A stretch of DNA of 64,000 nt from Terramyces sp. JEL0728 (GCA_027603945.1 JADIIU010000013.1:62001-126000), one strand, 5' to 3'; positions 21,826 to 35,000 are shown, numbered from the stretch's first letter. The notes: a model not told the origin generated them from the letters alone. Made by a program: numbers and translations.

Positions 21826-24800
21826 ATGGATAATACCACAATCACGAATGGAACAGTGGATGGAGATCCGCCAATGACTGATACATCATTTTTTGACGCT
21901 ACAGTGCTACTGATAGCTCCGTTTCTGATAATACCGTTTGGGATTATCGCTGCTCGGCTATACAAATATCTGTGGAAAATCTATGAAGCAAAGAAATACG
22001 GGTTTGGTAGACATTTCTTTATGTAGGCGAGGACTTGTTTCAGGACCCGTTGGCAGAACTTGGACTTAAAGTAAAACGAGGATATGACAACACTCAAGAT
22101 ATTAGAAAGATTCGCAAAGAGCAACAACGACAGGAAAAAATCGCAGCGAAACGAAGAGAATCAGAGGCTGCAAGAAATAAGGAAAATGAACGAATATTAT
22201 CCACGGGAGGAGAACAGAGAGCCAGGATAAACTTTATTGAATTGGCACCGCTACACGCTGCGGAAAACTACATTGCAAATATTAGACAGAAAACCAAAAA
22301 GACTTGGTATGAAAAGTTTTCTCCGCAAGCAGTACGAAGGTGGGTTCAAGTATCTCGCGTGGCAAGCTTTTGGATGGCAATTCAGGTACTAACAACTGCG
22401 CTGGCAATTGCCAATTACGTGGCTCTAACATACTTGGCGTCAAAAGATGATAGAGATGAACGAAACCTGATCAAAAATTTGGATATATTATATGCAACGC
22501 TGTTTCTCATGGACTACTGTCTCTCGTTCTACATCGCAGAAGATAGGCTTCGGTTCTACTTCAACTCAATGTCGCTCATTGACCTGGCATCTATCGTGTC
22601 ACCTTTTGTATATCTGTTTATTGCCAGCCCAACCAAATACGTCTGGTTCATTGGGTTTATTCGTATTTTCAGGGCTACCAGAATATTGAGGACGTACAGA
22701 CTGCTATCGTTTGCGCAGTCAGAGGAAACAAGAGAATTGACACTATTTACACTGAATTTCCTGAATTTCATTTTCTTTTCTGGTACACCTTTTTAATATA
22801 GCATCAATTATCAATGCAACAGAAGCGCTTGAATTTGAGGTAGCACCTCCGTCATTGAAAAATTGGCACGATAGTTTATACTATATCATGGTACTTGGAA
22901 ATTAAGCTTAGGTTACTTTTAGCACAATTGGATTTGGAGATTTAACACCATCCTCTACAATCTCCCGTATTGTGGTGATGTTTTTGATTATTTTGGTGAT
23001 TGTGTATGTTCCTTGGCAAACAGGCAAAATTATTGAGGTTTTCAACAGCTACAACAAGTACCAAAGATCACAACACACTCCCGATGTAGAAATCCCACAC
23101 GTTATCCTAGGAGGAACAATTACTTACTCTTCAGTAATTGATTTTTGCAGAGAATTCTTTGTAGCTGACGAAATCGCTATGGTTGTTATTCTTCACGATG
23201 AAGAACCATCGTTGGAGTTTGTCAGGTTTATGAATCATCCATTTTACCGATCAAGAGTTGTTTATTTACAAGGAAGCTTGATGTCGATCCAGGATCTTAG
23301 GAGAGCACAGGCGCCATATGCTTCAGCCCTGTACTTGCTGAACAACAGTCCAGCATCCAAATCGGATGATGAAGATACAAGCAAGGTTTCAGAATTTGAT
23401 ACAAAGACATTAATGAACGCTTTGTATGCCAAAAGTTCATTCCCCGGACTACCGATATTTGCACAGATCAATGATTTTAAATCGCTAGACATTTCTACAC
23501 ATTGCGGAATAGACCGATCGCTTCCAATTGATGAAATTAAAGCCTCTTTATTTGCCAGTACCTGTATTTGCCCCGGAATTCAGACACTGGTGCTAAATTT
23601 AGTCCATTCCTACAAAGATATTGTCCCTGAAAATATGAATGAGTTTTGGACCCACGAATACCAATGTGGAGTAGCGAACCAAATACAATCCTTTAGAATC
23701 CCATCTGGGCTAGTTGGTATCAAATTTATAGAAGCAGTTGAAGAGCTTTTCACTTCATTCAACTGCATGATATTCGCATTGGTTTCAGTAAATTCAGGAT
23801 TCAACCAAAACCAAATTAGATTCAAAATTCCAAAAGATTATCGATTAAAAGTGGATGATATTGCGTTTTGTATAGCAGATGGTGGAGATGAAATGATGCT
23901 TAGAATCGCACTGCAGTACAAGGAGTATAGCAAAAGGGAGGATCTGGCGCAGAAGGATTTGGAAATTGAAATGGCAAAAGTGGTAAAAGTTGGCATTCTC
24001 GAAGAAAAGGTGGAATCGCCATTCATTTCGACTCCTAATGTATTTGAATCCCCTACGAGGAGTATATTTGGGGAAGCTGAATTGGGGAAAATTCCGCAGG
24101 AATTGACAGGTCATATAATAATAACCGGGTACATACCTGCAAGGATCATTCTACTGTTTGTGCAGTTTTTACGGTCGGGAAATCAGATTTCCAAAGACAC
24201 GCTTACCAAGAGCTCTGTAAGTTCGAATTCCCCAATTGTATGTTTATTGGAAGAATTGCCAGAGTTGAATGAAATTTGGACAGACATACTCGCATTCCAT
24301 TCAGTGTATGTGATCAAAGGACGTGGCATAGAAAAATTAAGCTTGACTAGAGCAAAAATCGATCAGTGCAAAAAACTAGTGATTTTTGGCAAGAAGAGCG
24401 AACAGGGAGAACATAATTCAGCAGTTACGGATGCACAGTCCGTGTTTTTGGTAAAACTGCTTCAAAAAGTATATCTTATTAACCACAGGAATGGCCGCAA
24501 GTCAAGTTTTTGGTAGAGTTAATTGACGGCTCAAATGTGAAATATCTATCATCTAGAAAGATGGAGTGGGATACAAACAATCTCAGAATCCAATCAGTAC
24601 TAAACAACTACGCGATGAGTGTTGGAGATCGTCAAACAATCTACAGAAATTTGAGATCCGAAGGGCTGGAAAAAACAATGATTGCATTTCAACTGTTCCA
24701 ATTTTTTACAGCATTCATCACAGAAAAGGAAACAAAAACAACAAACATCCGACCAGCCGCACAAAAAAGGGAAATGAAAAAAGATGGAGAGTATGAAGCT

Positions 24801-25286
24801 GTAGACAATTTAGTTGAATCGCACGACAGCGACTCTGATGGTAAGGGCGGGAAAGAAATTACTCTGACCGAAGCATATTTGAACAAGGCACTGGAAGAGG
24901 CTGAACTACAAGATTCTGGATTCTCTCCATACCCAGTATATCACTTTGACCGTCACTTTGCGGCTGGAATGGTTACTTCGTCCTCGTTCATCCAAGCGAT
25001 CCTATGCCAATGTTATTTCAGACCTTATATTATCGACATTTTCCGCGGATTAATCAAGAACGTTTGTGTGCTGCCTGTAAAAGAAAGCCTAGTGGGGCAA
25101 AAATACTTGACACTGGTGCAGAAATGTCTGGCATCCGACTACATCCCTCTTGGTATCTATAGGAACGGCGCAATTCCTTTCAAAGGAGCTTTTGATACCG
25201 AGTCGCTTCCATATGTCTACACTAATTGTAGACCTGGTGAAATAGTAACAGAAAATGATTTGATATTCATCTTAAAGATGGGCTAA
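21826..25286 (+). CDS. BK/Slo-type potassium channel with two RCK domains
   Basis: Exons: 21826-22006, 22027-22782, 22802-22890, 22912-24468, 24489-25286 (1126 aa; introns 20, 19, 21, 20 nt). An N-terminal transmembrane segment (S0-like) precedes a basic linker, then S1-S4 with a voltage-sensor-like RIFRATRILRTYRLL, the pore with TIGFGDLTP, S6, and a long cytosolic part with two RCK-type domains (residues ~370-650 and ~750-1120). The selectivity filter GFG is K+-type. The architecture matches large-conductance K+ channels gated by voltage and intracellular ligand; no obvious Asp-rich calcium bowl is seen, so the ligand is open. It lies directly downstream of seven-TM gene B on the same strand. 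Confidence 0.9.
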
Positions 25287-25299
25287 CCAAATATATGCT

Positions 25300-26753
25300 T
25301 CAGATAATTACTTTATTTTCATCCAATGATTTAAACAAATTCTCCAACTCTTGATTTGAATCTGCATCCTCCAATGGCGCTTCAAACCTTTCCTTTCGCG
25401 GGTTGGGCTTTGCAGTGGTAGCAACTTTTCCCTTTGCTATTTTCCTTTGGAGAACTGGATCCAAAAGTGGGTCATATCTTACTGCCCGATTTCTCGGATC
25501 AGAAAAGAAAAATGTGGGATACTGATTCGATTGATTACTTGCAGTGTCACTATTTACCATTGCAGGAAAAAGCCCTTTTGGTGTACCATATGTTTGTTTG
25601 GCTGGCTCGATAACTGGCGAGAGGGCATGGGTGCTGACAGGGCTTGATACCATCACTGGACCTTCGTTGGACATAGTAGGCGACAAAACATATGTGGCAG
25701 GGGAAACAGCATTTTGGTCAGGAGATAATGGAATGCTACGACTGCTCACTTGACCAGGAGACAATATAAGAGAGGATAGCGAGTTTCCAAAATTGGTGTA
25801 CTGAGGAGATAATGGGTAACTTGTAGCTATCTCTGGCGATAATGGATTAGCAAAACTTTGTGGAGATAAGGTATTTACAATTACTTGTTGGGTATTAAAA
25901 TTGCAGATGTTTGAAATAGTAGTACTGAATTCCTGTTGGCGGTTTGGTGATAGCGGCTGGTTGAAACTATTGTGCTGCGGATCTGAAAAAAAAGATTGGT
26001 TTCCCGTGGGTGATATAGGGTTATTGAAGTTGCTTATTGAAAATTCATGATGCTGCACTGGCAGTGGTCTAGAAACATTGGTCAACGGGGGCAGTGTTGG
26101 GGAAAGAGTATCGGCAGACATTCTCAGAAGGTTTGAAACTGCCGATTGTGGATTACCAAGGTTCAATACTTGGTACGTATTGGTATATGCCGGGGATAGA
26201 GTTTCGTGGTATGAAGCTGGAGAAATCGCAGTTGAAAGAGGGGCTACATTACTTCTCTTGGCTGATTTTAGTTTAACCCTCCTGTCTAAGCTATGTTCTT
26301 CAGCAGTCTGCCTTTTTCTTTTGCTCTGCCCAGTTGACTTGCCCATTTGATTACATGCCCCATCCAAAATAAATTGCAGGTATTTAGCACTTGTGCCTGG
26401 TTTAACTTGGCTTTTAGTATTTTCGTCCAAGTACAGGATGGGTTTGAGGGAATCAGCGACACCGAATCTTTCTGAAAGCTCTCTGCCGATTTCCAAAGGC
26501 ACCCTGCTATCAGCGAATATTACCATGTGCCTTGAAACTTGCTGTATCCTCCTCTTACTTTAAAGTGCTCTCCGGCTGTTACTTCGTTTTCCAAAATCCT
26601 GATCCTCTGCGATTTAGGCAATCCGGCAATCTTTAACAGCTGCGTTGCATTGATATATCCATCTTGAATTCTGCGCATAAACAATGTACCTTCTACATTT
26701 ATTTCATAAACCGGCGTTTGAGAGTATATCGCAGAGAATATTTGAGCAGCCAT
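25300..26753 (-). CDS. APSES/KilA-N transcription factor with SP-rich region
   Basis: Exons: 26524-26753, 25300-26503 (477 aa; intron 20 nt). The N-terminal APSES domain (residues ~5-95) shows VYEINVEGTLFMRRIQDGYINATQLLK-type sequence and ends KFQGTWVPLE after the intron is removed. A basic segment follows, then residues ~135-390 carry about fifteen Ser-Pro sites, most as LSP, spaced 10-20 apart, which look like CDK or MAPK targets. There are no ankyrin repeats, so it differs from Swi4/Mbp1 and resembles StuA/Phd1-type or Bqt4-like proteins. APSES factors are fungal regulators of cell cycle and development. An in-frame ATG at 26774 is an alternative start. Confidence 0.85.
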
Positions 26754-26963
26754 GTTATTTTTGCTGAATTGCACTCTTTTTTATTCACTCGGCAAAAAGT
26801 TTCGCTTCTATTTTAGGACAAATGCTGTGCCACACAAAGTGGTTAATTGAAATATCTCTTACCAAACGCATTCGATTTTCGCATTCGATATTAGTTTGAT
26901 TGTCAATCTGGCCAGCTACCTCCAAATATTGGTGTTCATTCTAATTTTTCAATTTCTGGACAA

Positions 26964-28741
26964 ATGATCAGAGGAAAACGATCTTTCAAACAGCATATTC
27001 CAGAGCCTTCTCAGATTTTGGATAAGATCATTGCACAGAGTAAATCTACCGGGAAAATAAATTTATCAAATCAAAACTTGACTGTCCTTCCAGAGAAACT
27101 ATTCAATTTTCAAGTAACTGACGACCACAGCTTTGATAATCAGTCTCAAACCTGGTGGGAGGTAGAATAGAGCTAAAACAGATAGTGGATTTGACTCGTT
27201 TGATTGCAGCTGATAACTCTATCAGGGAAATTGATGAGAAAATTGGCGAGCTTGGAGCATTATTGGTAGTCGATGTAAGTAATGATTAAATTAGCTGCGC
27301 AACAATGCAATTTCCTCTCTGCCTGTTTCAATGGCCAACCTCGGAAACCTTTCTATTTTGAACCTGAAATCAAACGAATTGACCGAATTCCTTCCAGAAT
27401 TATGTAATTTGCCCCTCGTTGAACTAAATCTCGGCTCCAACAACCTGACTGCACTACCTTCCAACTTTAGTAACCTTGACAAACTTCAAACACTGGATTT
27501 ATCCAATAATCAGCTCTCTGGATCAATTAATTTGGAAAACAAGACTTTGCAAAACCTGGATTTGTCATCTAACAGCATTTGGGAGATTTCAGGATTGAAT
27601 GAGATGGTAATATTGAATAGTTTGAATCTTTCGAGGAACAAACTTCAAAACATCCCTTCATTGGCTTTATCAAAGCTTACTCTTTTAGATTTAAAGTATA
27701 ATGATTTGAAAAGTTGGAAAACCACTCTGGACTGCCCAGAATTAAAAGATTTATGTCTTGCTTTCAACAGCATTTCTTCATTCCAAGAAAATACGATCAA
27801 AGAGTGTTTCAACTTGGAGATATTTGATATTCGAGATAACAATATCGGAACAGTTCCTGAAGACGTTTTATTCCTGAAAAATTTAAAGCGGCTGGATATC
27901 ACTAACAACAGCGTATCGCTTTTGCCGCCAAAGCTGTCATTCCTCAAGCATTTGAGCGTAATCCATTACTCTGGGAATCCTTTACGCGGATTGCCTACTT
28001 CTGGAGGAACCACAAAACTACTGGATCACTTGTCAAAGAAAATACCACGCGACGAGCAAACGGATAATTCACGAACTTCATCGCCCGAAGCCATCGAAAA
28101 GGCTTACACTGGAGATCTGAAAAATATCGATTGGGCCAGAACTGGGTTGAATGAATTGGATTTTTCTAGTTTTGGATCAAACTCTCCATCAACTATAGAT
28201 TGCTCAAATAACCAAATAGCCGTAATCCCCGACTCTATTAATGCCATCGCATGCCAACTAACGTCTCTTGTACTGTCTAAAAACAAAATCAAAACAATAC
28301 CTGTGCTAGATTGTCCAAAGTTAAAGGTGTGTCTTCTTTAATCAAGTATCTGGATCTGTCCAATAATAGCATTACGTCGTTTGATATGGATACTCTCTCT
28401 TTACCAAATCTAGACGAGTTGAACTTGAACAACAATAGAATATCAAAGCTGCCAGATCTAGACTTGCCGCAACTATCTGTATTATTGGTGTCCGATAATG
28501 TTCTTGCAGAAATCAATGTACCAATGCTACAAAAGCTGCAAAAGCTCAAAAATCTGGATCTAGGCAACAACAACATTGGTATGGTCCCTCCAGAACTTGG
28601 ATTACTTAATTTAACCTCTTTGCAATTGATGGGAAACAGTTTTAGAGTCCCAAGAATGTAAGTGGGTTTTAATTTAGCGCTATTTTGCAGAAAGGAACTG
28701 GAGCCATTTTGGAATACCTTGCTAGTCGAATTCCCCAATAA
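26964..28741 (+). CDS. LRRC40-like leucine-rich repeat protein
   Basis: Exons: 26964-27161, 27182-27274, 27295-28326, 28347-28657, 28678-28741 (565 aa; all four introns 20 nt, one with a GTGTGT donor). The start, with LNLSNQNLTVLP-like sequence and a WWE motif followed by VDLTRLIAADN, and the end (AILQKGTGAILEYLASRIP) match LRRC40. About 17 leucine-rich repeats of the LxxLxLxxN type lie between. LRRC40 is conserved in many eukaryotes and its function is poorly known. The C-terminal exon would be lost without the last 20-nt intron. Confidence 0.9.
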
Positions 28742-28830
28742 ATGTTGTGTAACTGTTGTAGAAGTGTTTTAACAGGTGGTTGGCAAAAGAGTGTAGTCAA
28801 ACATGCAGATGAATGATTTATTGCAGATAT

Positions 28831-31800
28831 TTAGAAAGGCTGTCTACATAGCGGACAGGTATTCTGGCTGGAGGACTTGAACCATTTGAACAGACAAGAC
28901 CCGTGGAAAATGTGCTTGCAAACTCTGCACTTCTTTTGGGGGGTAGATCTATCAATCGCACTGATAACAGAGTAGCAAATCGCGCAATCTTCTATTCCTT
29001 CAAAGTGTAACTTGACATTCTTTTTAAACAAGTAAATAGCATCGGAAACGGTTCCATTCTGTCCTGTTATAACTGAAGTGATGCTCAACAGCCAACCCCT
29101 CCATCTTGCCTCAGAAATGCCTGCCTGTCTTCCTCCTGCAGTCCCTGCGGATATGTCTATAAGCTTAAGAGGGTAACAAGGCGGAAGTTTGATTACGATA
29201 TCCAATTCCGCTTCTTCAAACTTGTAAGCGGCAGTAATTTCATGAGAATTCGAGTTGAACTTTACAGAAAAATCGTCATCAGAGTGAGTTTGCAAGGAGG
29301 CACACTCATTTGCAATCAAAATCTTTGAAAAACACTTTTCAGTAAAACTAATTCAAATTCATGTTACCTTTCGACACCGAGAACCAATTGCCTGTTTTTA
29401 CATTCGGTGAACCATATTCTAATCAATGTTGGGACAGATTTCAAAGCACGGAGGTACAAATGCGAACACATCAAGGAAATCGCGGTTGATGAGGACTTGT
29501 CAAAGTATTCAATCATAAATTCCTCAATGTCCCAGTTTGACAAATCAAATATTGGTAAAAGAGTCCCAACGTTCAGCAAATCGAAAATCATTTCAAGGAA
29601 CTCGTTGAAAATATCTAAACTTCTAATATGATTGATATACTGCTGGCGCAATTCAAATGTCTGTGGTTAGATTATTCTTACTGTATCCTTGAAATGATCA
29701 AACAGGACCATCCACGTCAGTAGTTTGCCAAAGAACTGAGAAGAATAATTCTGTTTTAGCGAAATAATTACCAAATTAGGGTCTACGGCTTTCAACAAAT
29801 TTGACCTCAGGTAATTGTTCAATTCAATAACCACTGCCTCATCGCTCGTATTCATTTCCATCTGCAGTGATTTCCTTTCCACCTCTTTTGCAACAATCAG
29901 CTGAAGGATCTTGTATGCATTGACTTGGACTTGATCATTGTTAGTAAAGAGTAGTTTGTAAATCTATCATTAGGAACAGTTTGCCATTTGTTCTTGCGAT
30001 TCAAGCTCGTCGAAATGATCTGCCAAATCCAATTGAGAGACAAAAGAAGACAGTTTGGTCTGCAAAACAGGGAAACCAGCAAGATCAGCCTTGTCTGGAT
30101 GACATGTATCAATGAAAATGTTCAGGATAGAGAGCCCAATTTCATTCCGCACATCTCCAACCTTAATCCAAGCTTCTTCGTCTTCATTAGATGCAAACTC
30201 TAGCGCATCCCAAAACTGCAAAGAGTAGTACAAGTGAACACCAACTGCGGGGGTTATGTCAGATTCTGCAAATTCCCTGAAGAGATGTACTGCCAAGTCA
30301 ACTACAAACCTATTCATATTGATTCCAAGGTCGAACGCTTCCTTTGTGATTTCGTTGATGAAAAAGGATAGAATAGCAATGATATGCGCATCGAGCAGGA
30401 TGCTATCTGACTGTCGTTCACGGCGAGGTTTAACTGGTTGAGAGATATGTGCGTCATACATTGTCCTAACCCAGCGAATAAAGGATTTCTGATCTTGCTC
30501 GTCAAATAATGGTTCTTCCAGCGGCTCCATGTTTGGATATAGGAAATGGAACAGCAAAGTAATTGCTTTTCTGCTGGAAAAAGCGTTGGAGACAATATCG
30601 TTCTTTTTAATGTCCAAAACCGGTTTTAAGAGTTTCTTGAAGATCAAAGTTAATTCCATCCTTGATTTTATGAAAGGTACAATAGAAGTTATTGCAGCAG
30701 AACCCAAAACTGTAGCATCAGTCGCAATTATTGAATTTAACAGGGCAACCAGAGCAATTGATGGTTGCGGATTAATATTTAAATATTTAGTCAACAAGCT
30801 TGAAAATACTTCGCAGTTGCTAATCTTCAAATCTTGTGAATCCGGAGCAATATCCGAAAACTTTAAATCTGAATTGGCATTGCTAAAAGAGTCTAAAAGT
30901 AAATTGTCTGTCCCCACTGTGGATTTGGATTCTATATCTGCGAAAAGTAATTCGATTGAATTCTCTGGTACTTTTCTTAATACAAATTCCATCAATTCAT
31001 CAATATCTTTAATGAGATGGTCAGATTGGATGGGAGAATCGACACTAAACAGGGAATGTGGTGTATACTTGGTGTAAATGCAAGTTTGTTTAATTCTTTC
31101 GAGTTCAATCAATATCCATGGCTTTTTGAAAAACGCTCCGATGGATGCGTCTTTTAACAGTGTACAATATATAACTCCTCGTTTTGCGTAGTGAGACAAT
31201 CCGTCAAAATCATAGTATATTTGCTGATCTTGCTTTTCCCTTATTGTTCTCCAGCTATGTATGCTGTTTTGCAATTCAACAGAGTCATCATAGAAATTGT
31301 TGAACTGAGAAAAAAGTTTGATCCAGGTCTCCTTAGAATCCAGAATTATTTCAACTAGCATAGACTGTTCATCGTCGTTTGCAAATCCAATTAAAGTCTT
31401 GACTATCGATATACAATCTGAAGCACTGCAGCAGTATTGGTCTTTAAAAGATTCTTTAACCCAGCGTTCCAAGTTTTTTGGAACTATTGCATTTAAATCC
31501 GCACTGTCTTGCGCCGCCAGATTTGCAATCAGTGCATTTGCCTCTGAAAAAATGCTTTCAAAAATCGCAAACTCTGATGTTCCAGGAGGCAAGCTGGCTG
31601 TCCAACTAAACTTTACAACAGAAAGTGGTTTACAGTGAGCCAATTCAGTAACTTCAAATAAACTATCCAGTAATCTGGGATCGGCTAGTTTTGAAATCCC
31701 ATTAAATACATTTAGAGCAAATAGTAACTTCAAAACAACATTTGGGTCTAAAGTTACTGTTTCTGATTCCAAAGTCATCAATTTGGCTCTTCCGTTTACT

Positions 31801-33945
31801 ATAAATTCTGTCAACTTTGCAAATGCATTCTTCGACATCTCGTCGGTAGTTATTGATTTAGCTTGTTTAAAAAAAAGTACCATTCCAAATGAAATCGACA
31901 ACAAACGTCACTGAAGGTTCCTCAATCGGTCCATTCTCGTCGAGGATATCCAATAACACTCTATCTAATATTTTGGACTGGAGTGGCGGGAGACTGACTT
32001 CATCTTTTAACTATAATCAAAAAATATCTACTCTAGAGAGAATTACGTTGAACAGGTTAATATCGTTTTTTTCAGAGACATTTCGCAATAGCTCTCCCCA
32101 TACTTGGGTCATTTTTTCCTTGAACTGGCTTCCACATTTCAAAATAGTCTCCACTACTGTTTGAATTCCCACGATGTAGAACTTTTCAATGTCGAGATAT
32201 TGAGACTTATTGGCAAAGTCGAGTAATAGTTCAATGTTATCATCTGTTACTTTTCCGATTGGAATGAGCATCAAAAGGAAGCGCAGCATTGTTTCTACTT
32301 TTTCTTCATCTTCGCAAGAGCAAAGCAAGAATACCAAGATGTTAATCAGCGAATTGTTTATATAGTGTGAAAACTCCTATGGTTATCGTGAATTACTAAT
32401 AGGGAATCTGTATCGGAACTTGCAACCAAGCGGTTCAGGAAATCACCTAAAGACACATTGGCTGGCTGTAAATCATTATTTTCGACTTTAGGGTTGACAA
32501 CATTCTCCAGCAATGCAATGGTGTAAATTTTAATCAGATCCTTTTCATCATCACTTGCCAATGACCAAACCGACTTGAAAGTGCAAATGAATGACGTAAT
32601 TAAATCCTCATGAAGAATTTTCCCCTATTTTAATTAACAATTACGCTTTTGCCGTGGAATAGTGCTTCCAGCGGACCAAACAAATGCTTGGTTAATAATT
32701 CTTTGCGTTTATCCACATCCTTTTTGAGCATGTATAATAGACATTCATAGTAAGCTTCCATATATGATTCCGATGAGTTTCGATCAATAAGCCCATGCCC
32801 TTGCCAGAAAGAACCGAAAAACTCAACAAAGAAATCTGGAATCTCACTGGTCAATTGAGTTGGAAAAAGTCCGAGCAAAGGTAAGAGGCACGGATAAGAT
32901 TGTTTTCCAGATCCGTGTGCCCCGCTTTTCAAAAATTGCAGTACTTTTGGCAGCACAGACTTTTTTTCTGAAGCTTTAATCCAGAGCTGAGGGTTGTTTT
33001 TCGATAACAGTAAAATTGCTTCCCACATGTAAGAATAAGCAACACTTTCCTTGTCATTGAATACTTTAGCAAGAAACTGGGTCGCAATCAAATCCTCGTA
33101 ATTTGCAATTATATCTTTGTTAAAGTGTCCATACCTTGCCCGTTTTTGGTTAAAGTAGATATAAATCTGTACATTGCGCCTCTTATATGACTAGAGATAT
33201 TGGTGGAAAATGCCCAGAATGCTTTGGAGGAAAGGATAGTTTCCAGTGATTGACCTCTTTTGTCAGCATTTAATTTTTCAACTAAAAAGCCTAGTCCATC
33301 AATTGATCCTGAAATAACCCTGCGATATTTTGCCTCCATCTCATCTTTTGTCGCAAATCGAGAATCGCCAAGTGTTTCTGCAGATTGATAAAGTAAATTG
33401 CTGGTGAGGTATTCCTGAATTTCGTTCAAACAGTAAACTAGAACCTGCTCACCTTTGTTGGTATTTGGTGGAAATACAGTCTATCGTTAATGTATACAAA
33501 CTTGAAAGGATTCTATTGCTAATTTCGAGACTTCTTTTGAACTATCAAACTGGCAAATGATCCATGTCCCAATTATCTGTTTGATTATTAATCCGAATTG
33601 CTTTTTGGCCGTATTAACGAGCTTCAAGTGAACTGCAAAACACAGTTCCCTCACTTTACGATCAATATCTGTTGCAAGTTTTGGAAACAAGCCAGCCCAA
33701 GCAGCAGCTGCATCATCTTGAACTGCATTCTGATTAAAATATGCAAGTAATTCTTCCAGTGCCTTTGATTTTGTAATGCTGTCCTTTTTAGATAATTTTC
33801 GAAGAATAACTCTCAAGTCTGGTTCCAAATTGGAGTAGTCGTCAACTGAGCCAAGTCCGAATGAATAAGTCTGGCCTAGAAATACTTGCGCTCTTGCACT
33901 ATTTGCAGCAGTTGGGTTACCCTTTACTCTCGGTTTTTTTGACAT
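28831..33945 (-). CDS. LTN1: Listerin E3 ubiquitin ligase of ribosome quality control
   Basis: Exons: 33502-33945, 33135-33480, 32645-33114, 32397-32624, 32032-32376, 31881-32010, 29985-31861, 29682-29963, 29368-29660, 28831-29347 (1643 aa; nine introns of 19-21 nt). The N-terminus matches Listerin (LGQTYSFGLGS...DYSNLEPDLRVILRKLSKKD type), the middle is HEAT-like helices, and the end has the RWD-like segment, FEGIEDCAICYSVI and a C4HC3 RING finishing CPLCRQPF. Listerin ubiquitinates nascent chains on stalled 60S subunits. The intron at 29964-29984 starts with GC. Positions of internal joins were checked by reading frame and by similarity to the animal protein. Confidence 0.93.
29964..29984 (-). 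other. 21-nt GC-AG intron in LTN1
   Basis: On the minus strand the intron begins GCAAAC and ends CCTAATGATAG. No GT donor nearby restores the frame; a GC donor gives EQMIYKLLFTNNDQ in frame. The branch-like CCTAAT and the length match the other introns. Confidence 0.6.
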
Positions 33946-34109
33946 TGGAATTTAGATTTTCCAACTTGCCATTTCTTTCCCAACACAAAATGACTCACCT
34001 TGAGGACAGCAACCAATTAGAATGCAGAAATATCCAGTATCATCGCTGCTGGATTTATTGGTATATTGCACAAGTAATAATTTTGGGGATTCATATATTA
34101 TATGACTTG

Positions 34110-34728
34110 TTAGTGGTGGTGGAAATGGTATCTACATACAGGAAGATATTCATCAATACCGCCAATCAATTCAACAGAGGTATCAGTTGTCCTGCGAAGG
34201 GAAAATAATGCCTCTGTCCCGTCCTTGCAGACAGCACACAATGCGCGCAATTTATCAACAGTATCAGCGATTGGGATCAGTTGGAGCCTGGATTAACTAT
34301 CAATTACACTTGTCCAATCGGTCTTCTTTGGTAGTCGCCATCCAAACCACATACAATGACATGTTTAAAATCAATATCTACAGCCCGAGACACAAATTGC
34401 AATAAATCTGGGAAAAATTGCGCTTCTTCAATGAAAAATACGTGGTGATCTTCATATGGTTTAGTCTCTAGGAACGGTAGCAAGTGCGTGGTAGAGTAGC
34501 AGCCTTCCTTGTCCAGGTTGTGCGAGACAATTTGGTTTTCATCATATCTGGTATCCTACTGTTAGGGATCGCTACTTTGCAGTGGTTGATGACAATAAAG
34601 CTGCTTTCGATAATTTTATGCTTCCTGATTCTGCTAATGAGCTCTGTTGATTTTCCAGAAAACATGCATCCAATGATTAGCTCCAACTTTCCAGACTCTA
34701 CGAGATTTTTGTTAATAGCAGTCAGCAT
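34110..34728 (-). CDS. Thymidine kinase, TK1 type
   Basis: Exons: 34576-34728, 34308-34555, 34110-34287 (192 aa; two introns of 20 nt). It has the P-loop GCMFSGKST, the catalytic FFIEEAQFFPD, GLDGDYQRRPIGQ and the lid/zinc region: CAVC followed by IGGIDEYLPVCRYH. The family's second zinc pair is usually CRxC; here the last ligand position is His, so metal binding may use C3H. It phosphorylates thymidine in the salvage pathway. TK1 is absent from yeasts and most Dikarya. The ATG at 34728 is preceded by a separate short candidate gene on the same strand. Confidence 0.92.
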
Positions 34729-34809
34729 ACTTTTAGATTCAATGTCCGAAAGTTGGAAAATATGGAGATTGGAACCGTGAATTCGCTGGCCAAAGAATGA
34801 GCAAATTTA

Positions 34810-35000
34810 TTAAATGGCACTAGCATCTTGAATATTGCGAGGAAGGGTTCTGATCTGCGACGGTTCGCCAATCGGTTCACATTCTCGGGAATACTTGACG
34901 ACAACCCGATCAGGCTCTAGCAAGATCGCATAGCCATTTGTCACTTACTGCTATTGTCATTAAGATGGAAAAACATGAATCCCAAAGGACTTCGCCCCAT
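34810..35000 (-). CDS. Possible small two-exon gene, unknown product
   Basis: The frame at 34810-34928 encodes a protein-like, charged segment (LLEPDRVVVKYS...EPIGEPSQIRTLP) ending at a stop at 34810. Joining it to an ATG exon (34949-35000) by removing 34929-34948 gives 56 aa, but that 20-nt intron would end in TG; an AG-ending alternative of 32 nt gives 52 aa. I recognise no family. It may also be part of a longer gene model I could not resolve. The rest of the 34729-35046 interval is non-coding. Confidence 0.3.

Noticed and set aside
34722..34904. 60-codon minus-strand frame overlapping the thymidine kinase start
   Set aside because: It cannot be joined in frame to the kinase, and another frame there (ending at 34810) looks more protein-like.
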